A stretch of DNA of 11,390 bases, taken from contig DANZ01000123.1 in the NCBI GenBank assembly GCA_002501695.1, positions 1,599-12,988 on the forward strand. The letters are read 5' to 3'. Below are positions 1 to 6,935 of this stretch, piece by piece (the first letter of the stretch is position 1; each line of letters begins with the position of its first letter). This stretch comes from Methanolobus sp. UBA474 (GTDB lineage: Archaea > Halobacteriota > Methanosarcinia > Methanosarcinales > Methanosarcinaceae). The notes below the pieces were generated by a model. It saw only the letters and a list, made by a program, of their open reading frames with translations. It did no database searches and had not been told where the DNA came from. The position numbers and the translations under genes were made by a program.

Positions 1-11
1 CCGGGCTACCA
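1..11 (+). tRNA. 3' terminus of a tRNA (body lies left of the window)
   Basis: The first 11 bases are CCGGGCT-A-CCA, the 3' acceptor strand, discriminator base and encoded CCA of a tRNA. The same 11 bases end the tRNA-Gln(CTG)-like relic at 9224-9299, which is the reason for calling them tRNA. The rest of the gene would be upstream of base 1 and cannot be checked here. By comparison with the relic, an intact tRNA-Gln with 5' strand AGCCCGG is expected just outside. Confidence 0.5.
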
Positions 12-163
12 AAATACTTTACATAGTCCTATGCGGACACTGTTTTCTCTACAGTGAATATTAAAAATAATATCTTATCTGTTTTAAAAGCATTGTTTCA
101 ATTAAAATAAATCCCAATAGCTATTTTGTATAAATACGCAAAGTAACTGATGGGGGTTATTTG
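1..163 (+). repeat. Left copy of long direct repeat (candidate attL-like end)
   Basis: This segment matches 9289-9464. Over the first roughly 138 bases I count about 15 substitutions, most of them transitions, plus a 2-base gap. The match continues after a longer indel into a shared GGGGGTTATTT block. It starts at the tRNA 3' end and runs about 150 bases beyond it, so it is not only tRNA homology. The two copies enclose about 9.3 kb. No open reading frame is supported here. Confidence 0.8.
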
Positions 164-485
164 TTTGCGAGAAAAATATTCAAAGACGACCTGATTACAC
201 GCTGTGAAAATCATAGGCGGATAAAGTCAAATGATATGTGCGGCGTTGCTAACTGTATTGGTTCAATCTGTCGTACAAATCTTAATCTTAGGATCTGCTT
301 TTAAGTTCGTGGGCGATTAAAATAAAGAGAGTTTTAAGGTTAGTCTGATTTTTTAAGTGTTTTTTCTTCAAGAGGTTATCTTGGTTTAAAGGAAGAAAAA
401 AAATCCCTTATTCAGAGATAGATTCCAAAAAAAGCTCTTTTAACTTGAGTATTTCCAAATAAAAGTGTGCTTACAGAAGAAAAAT

Positions 486-604
486 CATGTTTAAGGCAAC
501 GATAAAGCTTTGTTTCTTCTTATAGTTTCATAAAGGTTATATTTCTTTGAGAATAACTAACTAAATACGGCAAACAACTGATAGAAGCTCATATTTTGCG
601 TTAA
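486..604 (+). repeat. Left copy of inner diverged direct repeat
   Basis: Aligned by eye with 8867-8985. Shared landmarks in the same order are CAT..TTAAG.CA, CTT..CTTCT, TTTCATAA, a TATA-like stretch, GAAT and finally TTTGC.TTAA. Identity is roughly 70 percent in the first 75 bases and weaker afterwards, with small gaps and mostly transitions. The copies lie just inside the outer repeats and flank the block of genes 641-8697. Confidence 0.5.
528..548 (+). promoter_or_regulatory. Possible archaeal promoter (TATA-like) upstream of the 641-1417 genes
   Basis: The stretch TTTCATAAAGGTTATATTTC has a purine-rich BRE-like AAAGG directly before TTATATTT. Transcription would start around 565-570, leaving a leader of about 70 bases before 641. 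The inner repeat copy near 8910-8930 has a similar but altered box. This rests on consensus only. Confidence 0.3.
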
Positions 605-640
605 TGAAATGAATGGCCTTGGTAAGGTCAGTATTTCTGG

Positions 641-901
641 ATGCAGTTTAGTGAGGAGCTTCAATATAGTTCAAAATTCGAGAAATGGAAGTACGTCATT
701 GTGCAAGTTTTCCTTAAACCTAATGCGATGACGGTAATTGGCAAGAGAGAAAAGCTATTTCTAAGGATGAGAGGCTATTGGGGTGTCTCTGAGACCATTA
801 AAGATGACGCCTTTCTTGAAGTGCTATCCACAATCGATACGGCCAAGGAGCTTAAAGAGGCAGTCATTGAAGAAGTCTCTGAAGCTGTCAAAAAATTTTG
901 A
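641..901 (+). CDS. Small hypothetical protein, 86 aa
   Basis: I do not recognise this protein. The ORF starts with ATG and ends six bases before the upstream ATG of the DUF1269 gene, so the two are likely co-transcribed. The sequence is soluble-looking. The second half has a basic patch (GKREKLFLRMRGYWG) followed by an amphipathic, Glu-rich helix ending EEVSEAVKKF. There is no signal peptide, membrane segment or cysteine. The ribosome binding site before 641 is weak (GGTAAGGTC, about 15 bases upstream), and no better internal start is seen. It could be a real small gene or a degraded 3' part of a longer one. Composition is similar to its neighbour, which slightly favours a real gene. Confidence 0.45.
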   Translation: MQFSEELQYSSKFEKWKYVIVQVFLKPNAMTVIGKREKLFLRMRGYWGVSETIKDDAFLEVLSTIDTAKELKEAVIEEVSEAVKKF

Positions 902-922
902 GATACCATGGGAGATACAGGT

Positions 923-1417
923 ATGGCAATGACAACTTTAACTGTTCTGAAATTTGAAAGTCCGGATGGTGCAGAGAAGGCACTCGAAGTAATCGAAGAC
1001 CTGAGCAAGAGACAGCTGATCACTTTGCATGATGCAGCAATCGTTACATGGCCGGAAGGTAAAAAGAAACCAAAAACAAAACAGCTGGCTAATATGACAG
1101 GTGCAGGCGCTTTAAGCGGTGCTTTCTGGGGCATGCTCTTTGGGTTATTGTTTTTCGTCCCGTTCTTAGGAATGGCCTTTGGAGCAGCGATGGGTGCGCT
1201 GGCAGGGTCCATGGCAGACATAGGCATCAGCGATGAGTTCATCAGGTCGGTCAGGAGCAAGGTGACAGAAGGAACCTCGGCTCTCTTCCTTATGACCAGT
1301 GGCGCTGTGCTGGACAAGGTTGTGGAAGCCATGAGAGAACTCAATTTCGAGGTTATTGCTTCCAATCTTTCCGCTGAACAGGAAGAGAAACTACGTGAAG
1401 CCTTTGCAGAGGACTAA
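923..1417 (+). CDS. DUF1269 family membrane protein
   Basis: This 164-aa protein has the DUF1269 (PF06897) layout. An N-terminal alpha/beta part (TVLKF, then SPDGAEKALEVIEDL) is followed by a charged turn with GKKK. Then comes a glycine/alanine-zipper hydrophobic hairpin from TGAGALSGAFWG to GAAMGALAG at about residues 58-97. The IGISDEFI segment follows, then a SALFLM strand, and the protein ends in LSAEQEEKLREAF, the usual family C-terminus. The family's function is not established; members are often found near stress or envelope genes. I chose ATG at 923 because GGGAG ends 8 bases upstream and family members begin just before the first strand. An ATG at 908 would add five residues. It follows the 86-aa ORF closely. 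Confidence 0.85.
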   Translation: MAMTTLTVLKFESPDGAEKALEVIEDLSKRQLITLHDAAIVTWPEGKKKPKTKQLANMTGAGALSGAFWGMLFGLLFFVPFLGMAFGAAMGALAGSMADIGISDEFIRSVRSKVTEGTSALFLMTSGAVLDKVVEAMRELNFEVIASNLSAEQEEKLREAFAED

Positions 1418-1418
1418 G

Positions 1419-1440
1419 TGGTTTTTGTCTATAATTAAAA
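1419..1440 (+). promoter_or_regulatory. Possible T-run terminator and TATA box before the sulfatase module
   Basis: Directly after the DUF1269 stop there is a GGTTTTTG tract, then TCTATAATTAAAAG, which resembles an archaeal TATA box. A start about 25 bases on would give a leader of roughly 45 bases before the small ORF at 1507. Archaeal terminators are often simple T-runs, so the two elements could sit side by side. Confidence 0.25.
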
Positions 1441-1506
1441 GATAAGGATGACCTAATGTAAGACCGCTTCTTAGTAGCCTGCTTTTGTATCGAGAGGAGA
1501 TAGAAA

Positions 1507-1596
1507 ATGAATGCTGAATCGATCTTAAAAGTGATGCATGATTTATTTCCGCCCATCGAACAGACGATCCATATTCAAGGAGGAAGTACTGAATGA
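1507..1596 (+). CDS. 29-aa small ORF coupled to the sulfatase maturase
   Basis: ATG at 1507 is preceded by the strong ribosome binding site GAGAGGAG (1492-1499, 7 bases away). The frame runs 29 codons and stops at TGA 1594-1596, overlapping the maturase start as ATGA. The peptide begins MNAESILKVMHDLFPP and ends HIQGGSTE. Its Gly-Gly codons form the GGAGG ribosome binding site of the next gene. It has no cysteine and no signal peptide. It could be a leader that couples translation, a functional micropeptide or the N-terminal stub of a lost protein. A radical SAM/SPASM enzyme beside a short ORF also recalls RiPP precursor loci, but the downstream sulfatase gives the enzyme a better explained substrate. 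Confidence 0.5.
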   Translation: MNAESILKVMHDLFPPIEQTIHIQGGSTE

Positions 1597-2897
1597 CACA
1601 GCAAAATCATTTTCCTCCCCGTATCCATGTGCTGGCCAAGCCAACAGGAGCAGTCTGCAACCTGGCATGCAAATACTGCTTTTTCCTTAGTAAAGAAGCA
1701 CTCTATCCAGGCAGCGATTTTCGCATGTCGGACGAAGTGCTGGAGGCATATATCCGACAGCTCATCGAAGCCCACCGTACTCCGCAGGTGACTATTGCAT
1801 GGCAGGGAGGAGAACCTACACTTATGGGCATCGACTTTTACCGGCGGGCCATCGAGCTACAGGAAAAGTACCGCAGACCTGGGATGACATTCGAGAATAC
1901 CATGCAGACCAACGGCACGCTGCTAAATGGTGAATGGTGTCGCTTCTTCAAGGAGAATAACTTTCTTATTGGCATCAGTATCGACGGTCCACGTGAACTG
2001 CACGATGCATACAGGGTGAACAGGGAGGGGCAGGGGACCTTTGACCGTGTAATGCATGGGCTGCGTCTCTTGCAAAAACACAGAGTCGAATACAACATCC
2101 TGACCACCGTCAATCATGTCAATGCCGATCATCCGCTGGAAGTCTACCGCTTCCTGCGGGATGAGGCAAAGACCACCTGGATCCAGTTCATCCCAATCGT
2201 GGAACGTATCAACGAGGATGGAAGCACGCTCTGTCAGGAGGGGGACAGAGTATCGGAACGTTCCGTAAGACCTGATCAATTGGGTAACTTCCTTATCAGT
2301 ATCTTTGACGAGTGGATACACAATGATGTGGGAAAGATTTTCGTCCAGACATTCGAAGCCGCAGCTCGCAGCTGGATGAGACTGCCTTCATCAGGCATGT
2401 GCGTCTTCGATGAGACCTGTGGAACGGGCCTTGCTATGGAACACAACGGTGACATCTACTCATGCGACCATTTTGTAGAGCCAAAATACCTGCTAGGCAA
2501 CATCCTGGATAAAGAACTTGTCAGCCTAGTCTCATCCGAGAGGCAGCACAGCTTTGGCAGCAACAAAAAAGATTCTCTGCCCATGGAGTGCCTGGAATGT
2601 GACGCGTACTTTGCCTGTCATGGAGAATGTCCGAAGAATCGCTTCCTTAAAACTTCAACCGGTGAGGCGGGTCTCAACTACTTCTGTGATGGTTGGAAGG
2701 CTTTTTTCCATCACATCAATTATCCCATGCAGATCATGGTCGCGCTGATGCTCCGTGGCTATCCGGCTTCAGAGGTTATGCGTGTTCTATCCAGGGAAAG
2801 AACTGCTCAGGAAAGGGCCCTTTCAAAGATAGGGCGTAGAGCCCTCTCCCTGCGGCAGTGGACTAAAATTCAAACGCTGCCATGGACACAAGAATAA
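1593..2897 (+). CDS. Anaerobic sulfatase-maturating enzyme (radical SAM/SPASM)
   Basis: This 434-aa enzyme should convert an active-site Cys or Ser of a sulfatase to formylglycine without oxygen, in the cytoplasm. The radical SAM cluster is Cys22-x3-Cys26-x2-Cys29 (CNLACKYC). The SAM-binding region has QGGEPTL near 71-77 and GISIDGPRELHD near 127-138. The SPASM domain carries Cys270, 276, 291, 333, 336, 342, 346 and 365. This spacing is nearly the same as I recall for the Clostridium perfringens anSME, where the two auxiliary Fe-S clusters are bound. Asp292, right after Cys291, matches the proposed catalytic Asp. Length is slightly above the usual 370-420 aa, with a basic C-terminal tail of about 50 residues. 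GGAGG at 1579-1583 supports ATG 1593. The sulfatase target follows 92 bases downstream. Confidence 0.92.
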   Translation: MTQQNHFPPRIHVLAKPTGAVCNLACKYCFFLSKEALYPGSDFRMSDEVLEAYIRQLIEAHRTPQVTIAWQGGEPTLMGIDFYRRAIELQEKYRRPGMTFENTMQTNGTLLNGEWCRFFKENNFLIGISIDGPRELHDAYRVNREGQGTFDRVMHGLRLLQKHRVEYNILTTVNHVNADHPLEVYRFLRDEAKTTWIQFIPIVERINEDGSTLCQEGDRVSERSVRPDQLGNFLISIFDEWIHNDVGKIFVQTFEAAARSWMRLPSSGMCVFDETCGTGLAMEHNGDIYSCDHFVEPKYLLGNILDKELVSLVSSERQHSFGSNKKDSLPMECLECDAYFACHGECPKNRFLKTSTGEAGLNYFCDGWKAFFHHINYPMQIMVALMLRGYPASEVMRVLSRERTAQERALSKIGRRALSLRQWTKIQTLPWTQE

Positions 2898-2935
2898 CAG
2901 GGAAGATGAGGAGAAGAGGAAACAGGTAAAATCTG

Positions 2936-2981
2936 TCAATATTCAATAATTTCGATTATCGGTGATCAATATTAGAAGGAG
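2936..2981 (+). promoter_or_regulatory. Intergenic direct repeat and ribosome binding site before the sulfatase
   Basis: The 8-mer TCAATATT occurs exactly at 2936-2943 and 2966-2973, 30 bases apart. GGAG at 2978-2981 follows, 8 bases before ATG 2990. The paired 8-mers could be a regulator site or chance in AT-rich DNA. They lie in the only sizeable gap between maturase and sulfatase. Confidence 0.3.
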
Positions 2982-2989
2982 AACAAACA

Positions 2990-4528
2990 ATGGGAGAAAA
3001 GAAACCAAACATTCTGGTCATCTGGGGAGATGACATAGGCATCAGCAATCTAAGTTGCTACAGTGATGGATTAATGGGGTACAGAACACCGAACATAGAC
3101 CGCATAGCCAATGAAGGCATGAGGTTCACAGACTCCTATGGGGAACAGAGCTGCACGGCAGGACGTGCATCATTTATCACAGGCCAGAGTCCTTTCAGGA
3201 CAGGGCTGAGCAAGGTGGGCCTGCCGGGGGCAAAGACAGGACTGCAACACGAAGACCCTACCATTGCCGAACTGCTGAAATCCCAGGGCTATGCAACAGG
3301 CCAGTTTGGCAAGAACCACTTTGGAGATCGGAATGAGTATCTTCCCACAGTCCATGGCTTTGATGAGTTCTTCGGAAACCTCTACCACCTGAATGCCGAA
3401 GAGGAGCCGGAACTGCCCGACTATCCGCCTGAGGAGGACTTCCCTCGCTTCAAGGAGCGTTTTGGTCCGAGGGGAGTGATGCATTCCTGGGCCATTGATG
3501 AAGACGATCCCACTGAGCACCCTCGCTGGGGCCGTGTAGGCAGACAAAGGATAGAAGATACTGGTCCGCTGAACAGGAAACGCATGGAGAAGGTTGATCT
3601 GGAGTTCATAGAGGCTGCTATTGATTTCATCAAACGCCAGAAGGAAGCCGGTAAGCCTTTCTTCGTCTGGCTCAATACAACCTGGATGCATTTCAGGGTA
3701 CACATCCCCGAAGAGATCCGCGGCCAGGCCGGGCGCTGGCAGTCGGAGTATCACGATGCCATGATCGAGCACGACAGGCAGATTGGCATGATGCTTGATC
3801 TGCTTGACGAACTGGGTATTGCAGAGGATACTATTGTCATGTACAGCACAGACAACGGACCCCACATGAATTCCTGGCCAGACGGAGCTATGACTCCTTT
3901 CCGCTGCGAGAAGAATTCAAACTGGGAAGGTGCTTTCCGCGTTCCTGAGGTCGTGCGCTGGCCGGGCAGGATCCCTGGAGGCGTGGTATCCAACGGGATT
4001 GTCAGTCACACGGACTGGCTGCCCAGTTTCCTTGCCGCTGCAGGGGTGCCGGACATCGGAGAGAAGCTTAAGAAAGGATACCAGGTTGGTGAGAAGAACT
4101 TCAAGGTGCATCTGGATGGTTATAACCTGTTGCCTTATCTGACAGGCAAGGAGAAAAAGTCCCCGCGCACTGAGTTCTTTTACTTCTCCGACGATGGGGA
4201 TCTGGTTGCAGTACGGTATGACAACTGGAAACTGGTGTTCATGGAACAGCGTGCTGTCGGGACCCTGCAGGTATGGGCCGAACCTTTCATACAGCTGCGC
4301 GTCCCAAAGATATTCAATCTGCGCACGGATCCATATGAACGCGCAGACATGACATCCAATACATACTATGACTGGATGCTTGATCATGCTTTCCTCCTGG
4401 TGCCGGCCCAGAGCATCGTTGGCGACTTTTTATCAACCTTCATGGAATTCCCGCCACGCCAGAAAGCAGCCAGCTTTACAATAGACAGGGTTATGGAAAA
4501 GCTACTGGAGGGTATCGGCAGCACCTGA
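2990..4528 (+). CDS. Arylsulfatase-like sulfatase, formylglycine dependent
   Basis: This 512-aa protein belongs to the type I sulfatase family (alkaline phosphatase superfamily) and should hydrolyse a sulfate ester to an alcohol and sulfate. The N-terminus has PNILVIWGDDIG with metal-binding Asp14 and Asp15. The modification motif is Cys55-Thr-Ala-Gly-Arg59, the C-x-A-x-R variant of C-x-P-x-R, followed by ITGQSPFRTG. GKNHFGD at 107-113 supplies the conserved Lys and His of the sulfate pocket. STDNGP at 286-291 supplies the other metal ligands, Asp288 and Asn289. No signal peptide precedes the catalytic fold, so it should act in the cytoplasm, where the neighbouring maturase also works. The C-terminal domain (NLRTDPYERADM and after) is family-like. 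Substrate is unknown; aryl or alkyl sulfates are possible. Confidence 0.93.
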   Translation: MGEKKPNILVIWGDDIGISNLSCYSDGLMGYRTPNIDRIANEGMRFTDSYGEQSCTAGRASFITGQSPFRTGLSKVGLPGAKTGLQHEDPTIAELLKSQGYATGQFGKNHFGDRNEYLPTVHGFDEFFGNLYHLNAEEEPELPDYPPEEDFPRFKERFGPRGVMHSWAIDEDDPTEHPRWGRVGRQRIEDTGPLNRKRMEKVDLEFIEAAIDFIKRQKEAGKPFFVWLNTTWMHFRVHIPEEIRGQAGRWQSEYHDAMIEHDRQIGMMLDLLDELGIAEDTIVMYSTDNGPHMNSWPDGAMTPFRCEKNSNWEGAFRVPEVVRWPGRIPGGVVSNGIVSHTDWLPSFLAAAGVPDIGEKLKKGYQVGEKNFKVHLDGYNLLPYLTGKEKKSPRTEFFYFSDDGDLVAVRYDNWKLVFMEQRAVGTLQVWAEPFIQLRVPKIFNLRTDPYERADMTSNTYYDWMLDHAFLLVPAQSIVGDFLSTFMEFPPRQKAASFTIDRVMEKLLEGIGST

Positions 4529-4556
4529 TACATTCAGTAATTGAGAGAGGACAGAA

Positions 4557-5465
4557 GTGGTAGAGACAGTATCTTTTGCAGAATTCCTCGGGACCATCGG
4601 AGTCCTTGCAACGGTGATCTTCGTACTCACCAGCATGCTCGCAATGGGATTCTCCCTCACACTGCAGCAGATCATCGAGCCTCTGAAGAACACACGGCTG
4701 CTGATTCTGACACTGGTAGCCAACTTTGTACTAGTACCACTCCTGCCACTCCTGATATTATTTGTTATACCGCTCTCTGAAGGACTTTCAATAGGACTTG
4801 TCCTTATAGGAACTGCCGCAGGAGCTCCATTCCTTCCGAAACTTGCCCAGGTGGCAAAGGGAGATATTGCCTTTGCAGTCGGCGCGATGGTACTCCTGAT
4901 GGTGATGACCATCGCGTATGTGCCTGTCGTCCTGCCGTTTTTGCTGACAGGAGTCACTATCGACACGTGGTCTATCGCTAGGTCCCTCATCTTCTTGATG
5001 CTTATACCGTTAGCCATCGCCCTGTTGGTGCGTGCACGTTACGAGGGAATCGCGAATATTCTCCTGCCTCTTATGACACAGGCGACTAACCTCTCGCTTC
5101 TTGTCCTTGTTGTGGCTTTTTTTGTGGTTTACTTCAACGACCTTGTTGGCGTCATAGGCAGTAACGGTATCCTTGTCGCAGTAATCTTCCTGGTCATCTC
5201 GCTTGTTATAGGCTATGTACTCGGGGGCTCCTCGGGAGGAACAAAAAGAGTGCTTGCTGTAGGAACTGCACAGAGGAACCTTTCAGCGGCACTGGCGATC
5301 TCCGCACTCAATTTCAGCGACCCTGACGTCATGGTCATGATCCTAGTGGTGGGGCTGGTGGGTCTTGTCCTTTTGATGGTTGTGGGCGGAGAGCTTGGGA
5401 AGCGGGCTGAAAAGACAGAACATATAAATCCAGAAGGTGTGTGCCGTGAAAAGGTTCATCCGTAA
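4557..5465 (+). CDS. Bile acid:sodium symporter (BASS/SBF) family transporter
   Basis: This 302-aa, very hydrophobic protein has about nine or ten membrane segments and no soluble domain, matching the BASS/SBF fold (PF01758). Two family landmarks are visible: the fourth-helix region GTAAGAPF...LAQVAKGD (85-103) and the ninth-helix region VGTAQRNLSAAL (235-246). The family carries organic anions, including bile acids, sulfated steroids and keto acids. The Ser-Asn pair and the Glu that build the sodium sites in well-studied members are not evident at these places, so sodium coupling is uncertain. GTG 4557 is chosen because GAGAGGA (4545-4551) ends 5 bases before it. It lies 28 bases after the sulfatase, so co-transcription is likely. 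Import of a sulfated substrate or export of a product are both plausible roles. Confidence 0.85.
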   Translation: MVETVSFAEFLGTIGVLATVIFVLTSMLAMGFSLTLQQIIEPLKNTRLLILTLVANFVLVPLLPLLILFVIPLSEGLSIGLVLIGTAAGAPFLPKLAQVAKGDIAFAVGAMVLLMVMTIAYVPVVLPFLLTGVTIDTWSIARSLIFLMLIPLAIALLVRARYEGIANILLPLMTQATNLSLLVLVVAFFVVYFNDLVGVIGSNGILVAVIFLVISLVIGYVLGGSSGGTKRVLAVGTAQRNLSAALAISALNFSDPDVMVMILVVGLVGLVLLMVVGGELGKRAEKTEHINPEGVCREKVHP

Positions 5466-5513
5466 GAAGGTGATCGTAAAAATCTCATGATCAGAGTTTC
5501 TGGATAGTAGGTA

Positions 5514-5557
5514 AATGCAAGGGTTTTGCATTCGGAAGGCACCGAGCATTTTTGTAT
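5514..5557 (+). terminator. Hairpin plus T-run between the carrier and antiporter genes
   Basis: AATGCAA (5514-5520) pairs with TTGCATT (5526-5532) around the loop GGGTT. A short CGG/CCG hairpin and then GCATTTTTG follow. The structure resembles an intrinsic terminator, and the 129-base gap here is the largest inside the right-pointing gene set. A TATA-like GTATACATTTT right after it (about 5554-5564) could restart transcription for the antiporter. Confidence 0.4.
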
Positions 5558-5594
5558 ACATTTTGTGAGACATTAACGGGAGACAGTAAAATCA

Positions 5595-6896
5595 ATGACA
5601 AGCGAGCTTACGAACTTTGTCCTGATATTCGGAACATTACTGTTTGTTTTCGGTCTGTTTTCCAGGAAGATCGCAGGGACTTTCCTCACTGACCAGATGA
5701 TATTCCTTGCAGCAGGGATGCTTTTTAGTCCGGCAGGACTCAATCTGATATCTCTCTCCCCGAAAAGCGGACTTGTTCTGGGTATAATCAAGGTTGCATT
5801 GATACTGACATTTTTTTCAGATGCATCACTTATCGGGTTAAACTCACTGTTTCTCAAAGAGCGGCTTTCAGGAAGACTGTTCTTTCTTGGACTTCCACTT
5901 ACGATCTGCCTGGGAGCAGCGTTTGCAGCTCTGCTTTTTGCAGACATTACTCTTATAGAGGCAGCACTTCTAGGAGTCATCCTTGCACCTACGGATGTCT
6001 CACTTGCTCAGAAAGTGGTGGAAGAACGTAAGGTACCGGCTTTGATCCGGAAGGACCTGATCATAGAGAGCGGACTTAACGACGGGGCTGTCATGCCATT
6101 ATTCATTTTTGTCATTGCGCTTGAAGCAGTTGAGGAACTGAACAAGCCGCTGGGAACATTTCTTGCCATCGTGCTTGAACAGATAGGGTTCGGGATACTT
6201 GTCGGCATAGTCATCGGCCTTGTGGGAGGGTGGTTATTAAACAGGGCCTTTATGACCAGGTCGATGTCAGATGTCTACTATAGGACTGAATTTGTAACAC
6301 TGGCCCTGATATCATGGATCGTGGCAGAAGAGATGGGAGGAAACGGATTCGTTGCAGCATTTTTTGCAGGCCTTGCCACCAGGACGACAGGAAGGAAAGT
6401 CACCGAAGAGGAAACGATCCTTCCAAGAGCTGAGGGGAACACACTGAGTCTTGCTGTCTTATTTACTTTGGGTGTCATGTCGGTAGAGTATCTTCCCCTT
6501 GTCGATCTGAAGATACTTGCATATGCGATTCTCAGCCTTACGGTATTCCGCATGGTCCCTGTGGCTGTCTCACTTATTGGCAGTCATCTTAACATTATGA
6601 CGGGCCTGTTCATGGGCTGGTTTGGTCCAAGAGGTCTTGCATCTATTGTCCTTATGGTCATCGCCATCGAAAGACTGGAATGGATAAAAATTTCTGGAAC
6701 CATAGGCTTGGCTGTAATGACAACCGTTATTATAAGCGTCTTTGCGCACGGAATCACTTCGGGTCCTGCAAGCAACTGGTATGCCGGGATAGTAGCAGCT
6801 CTCCCGCCTGATGCTCCTGAAAAGAAGAGTATGGAGGAATTGACGGCATTTCACGGCACTGAGAATACTGAGAATATTCGTGAGGAGTCTTATTGA
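5595..6896 (+). CDS. CPA1-type cation:proton antiporter
   Basis: This 433-aa membrane protein with about 12-13 helices exchanges protons for Na+ or another monovalent cation across the cytoplasmic membrane. Diagnostic residues are Thr133-Asp134 in APTDVSL and Asn162-Asp163 in ESGLNDG. The 29-residue spacing between the two Asp is the same as in archaeal NhaP antiporters, where they form the ion site. MGWFGPRGLASI near residue 340 is another CPA1 hallmark. The C-terminus is a short soluble tail, not a TrkA or cyclic-nucleotide domain. ATG 5595 has GGGAG about 12 bases upstream. The tail carries a perfect 9-base tandem repeat (6858-6875) encoding TENTEN. It probably supports sodium and pH balance and could recycle sodium if the preceding carrier is sodium driven. 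Confidence 0.9.
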   Translation: MTSELTNFVLIFGTLLFVFGLFSRKIAGTFLTDQMIFLAAGMLFSPAGLNLISLSPKSGLVLGIIKVALILTFFSDASLIGLNSLFLKERLSGRLFFLGLPLTICLGAAFAALLFADITLIEAALLGVILAPTDVSLAQKVVEERKVPALIRKDLIIESGLNDGAVMPLFIFVIALEAVEELNKPLGTFLAIVLEQIGFGILVGIVIGLVGGWLLNRAFMTRSMSDVYYRTEFVTLALISWIVAEEMGGNGFVAAFFAGLATRTTGRKVTEEETILPRAEGNTLSLAVLFTLGVMSVEYLPLVDLKILAYAILSLTVFRMVPVAVSLIGSHLNIMTGLFMGWFGPRGLASIVLMVIAIERLEWIKISGTIGLAVMTTVIISVFAHGITSGPASNWYAGIVAALPPDAPEKKSMEELTAFHGTENTENIREESY

Positions 6897-6935
6897 AAAG
6901 CTCAAAAGTATATTTAAAATAAAGAGAGGAAAGGC

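Larger units (their letters stand above)
164..640. other. Gene-free AT-rich region
   Basis: No convincing coding sequence is seen on either strand. The stretch is AT-rich with several A and T runs (for example 394-403 and 420-435). Its right part, about 486-604, is a diverged copy of 8867-8985. It contains a TATA-like element near 536-543 that could drive the genes starting at 641. Bases 562-600 also resemble 131-170, both starting TAAATACG and ending TTTGCG. Confidence 0.6.

Noticed and set aside
1..640. CRISPR array in the AT-rich left region
   Set aside because: The similar blocks are few, diverged and not regularly spaced; no short identical repeats with unique spacers occur here or elsewhere in the window.
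775..1365. 196-aa minus-strand open frame rich in Ser and Ala
   Set aside because: Antisense to the DUF1269 gene and low in complexity, with no ribosome binding site of note.
1507..2897. RiPP biosynthesis locus (short precursor plus radical SAM enzyme)
   Set aside because: Cysteine spacing in the enzyme fits sulfatase maturases and the target sulfatase is next door; the 29-aa peptide has no Cys or repeated core. Kept only as a minor alternative.
3170..3865. 231-aa minus-strand open frame
   Set aside because: It lies wholly inside the sulfatase gene, whose catalytic motifs are complete on the plus strand; a high-GC antisense shadow.
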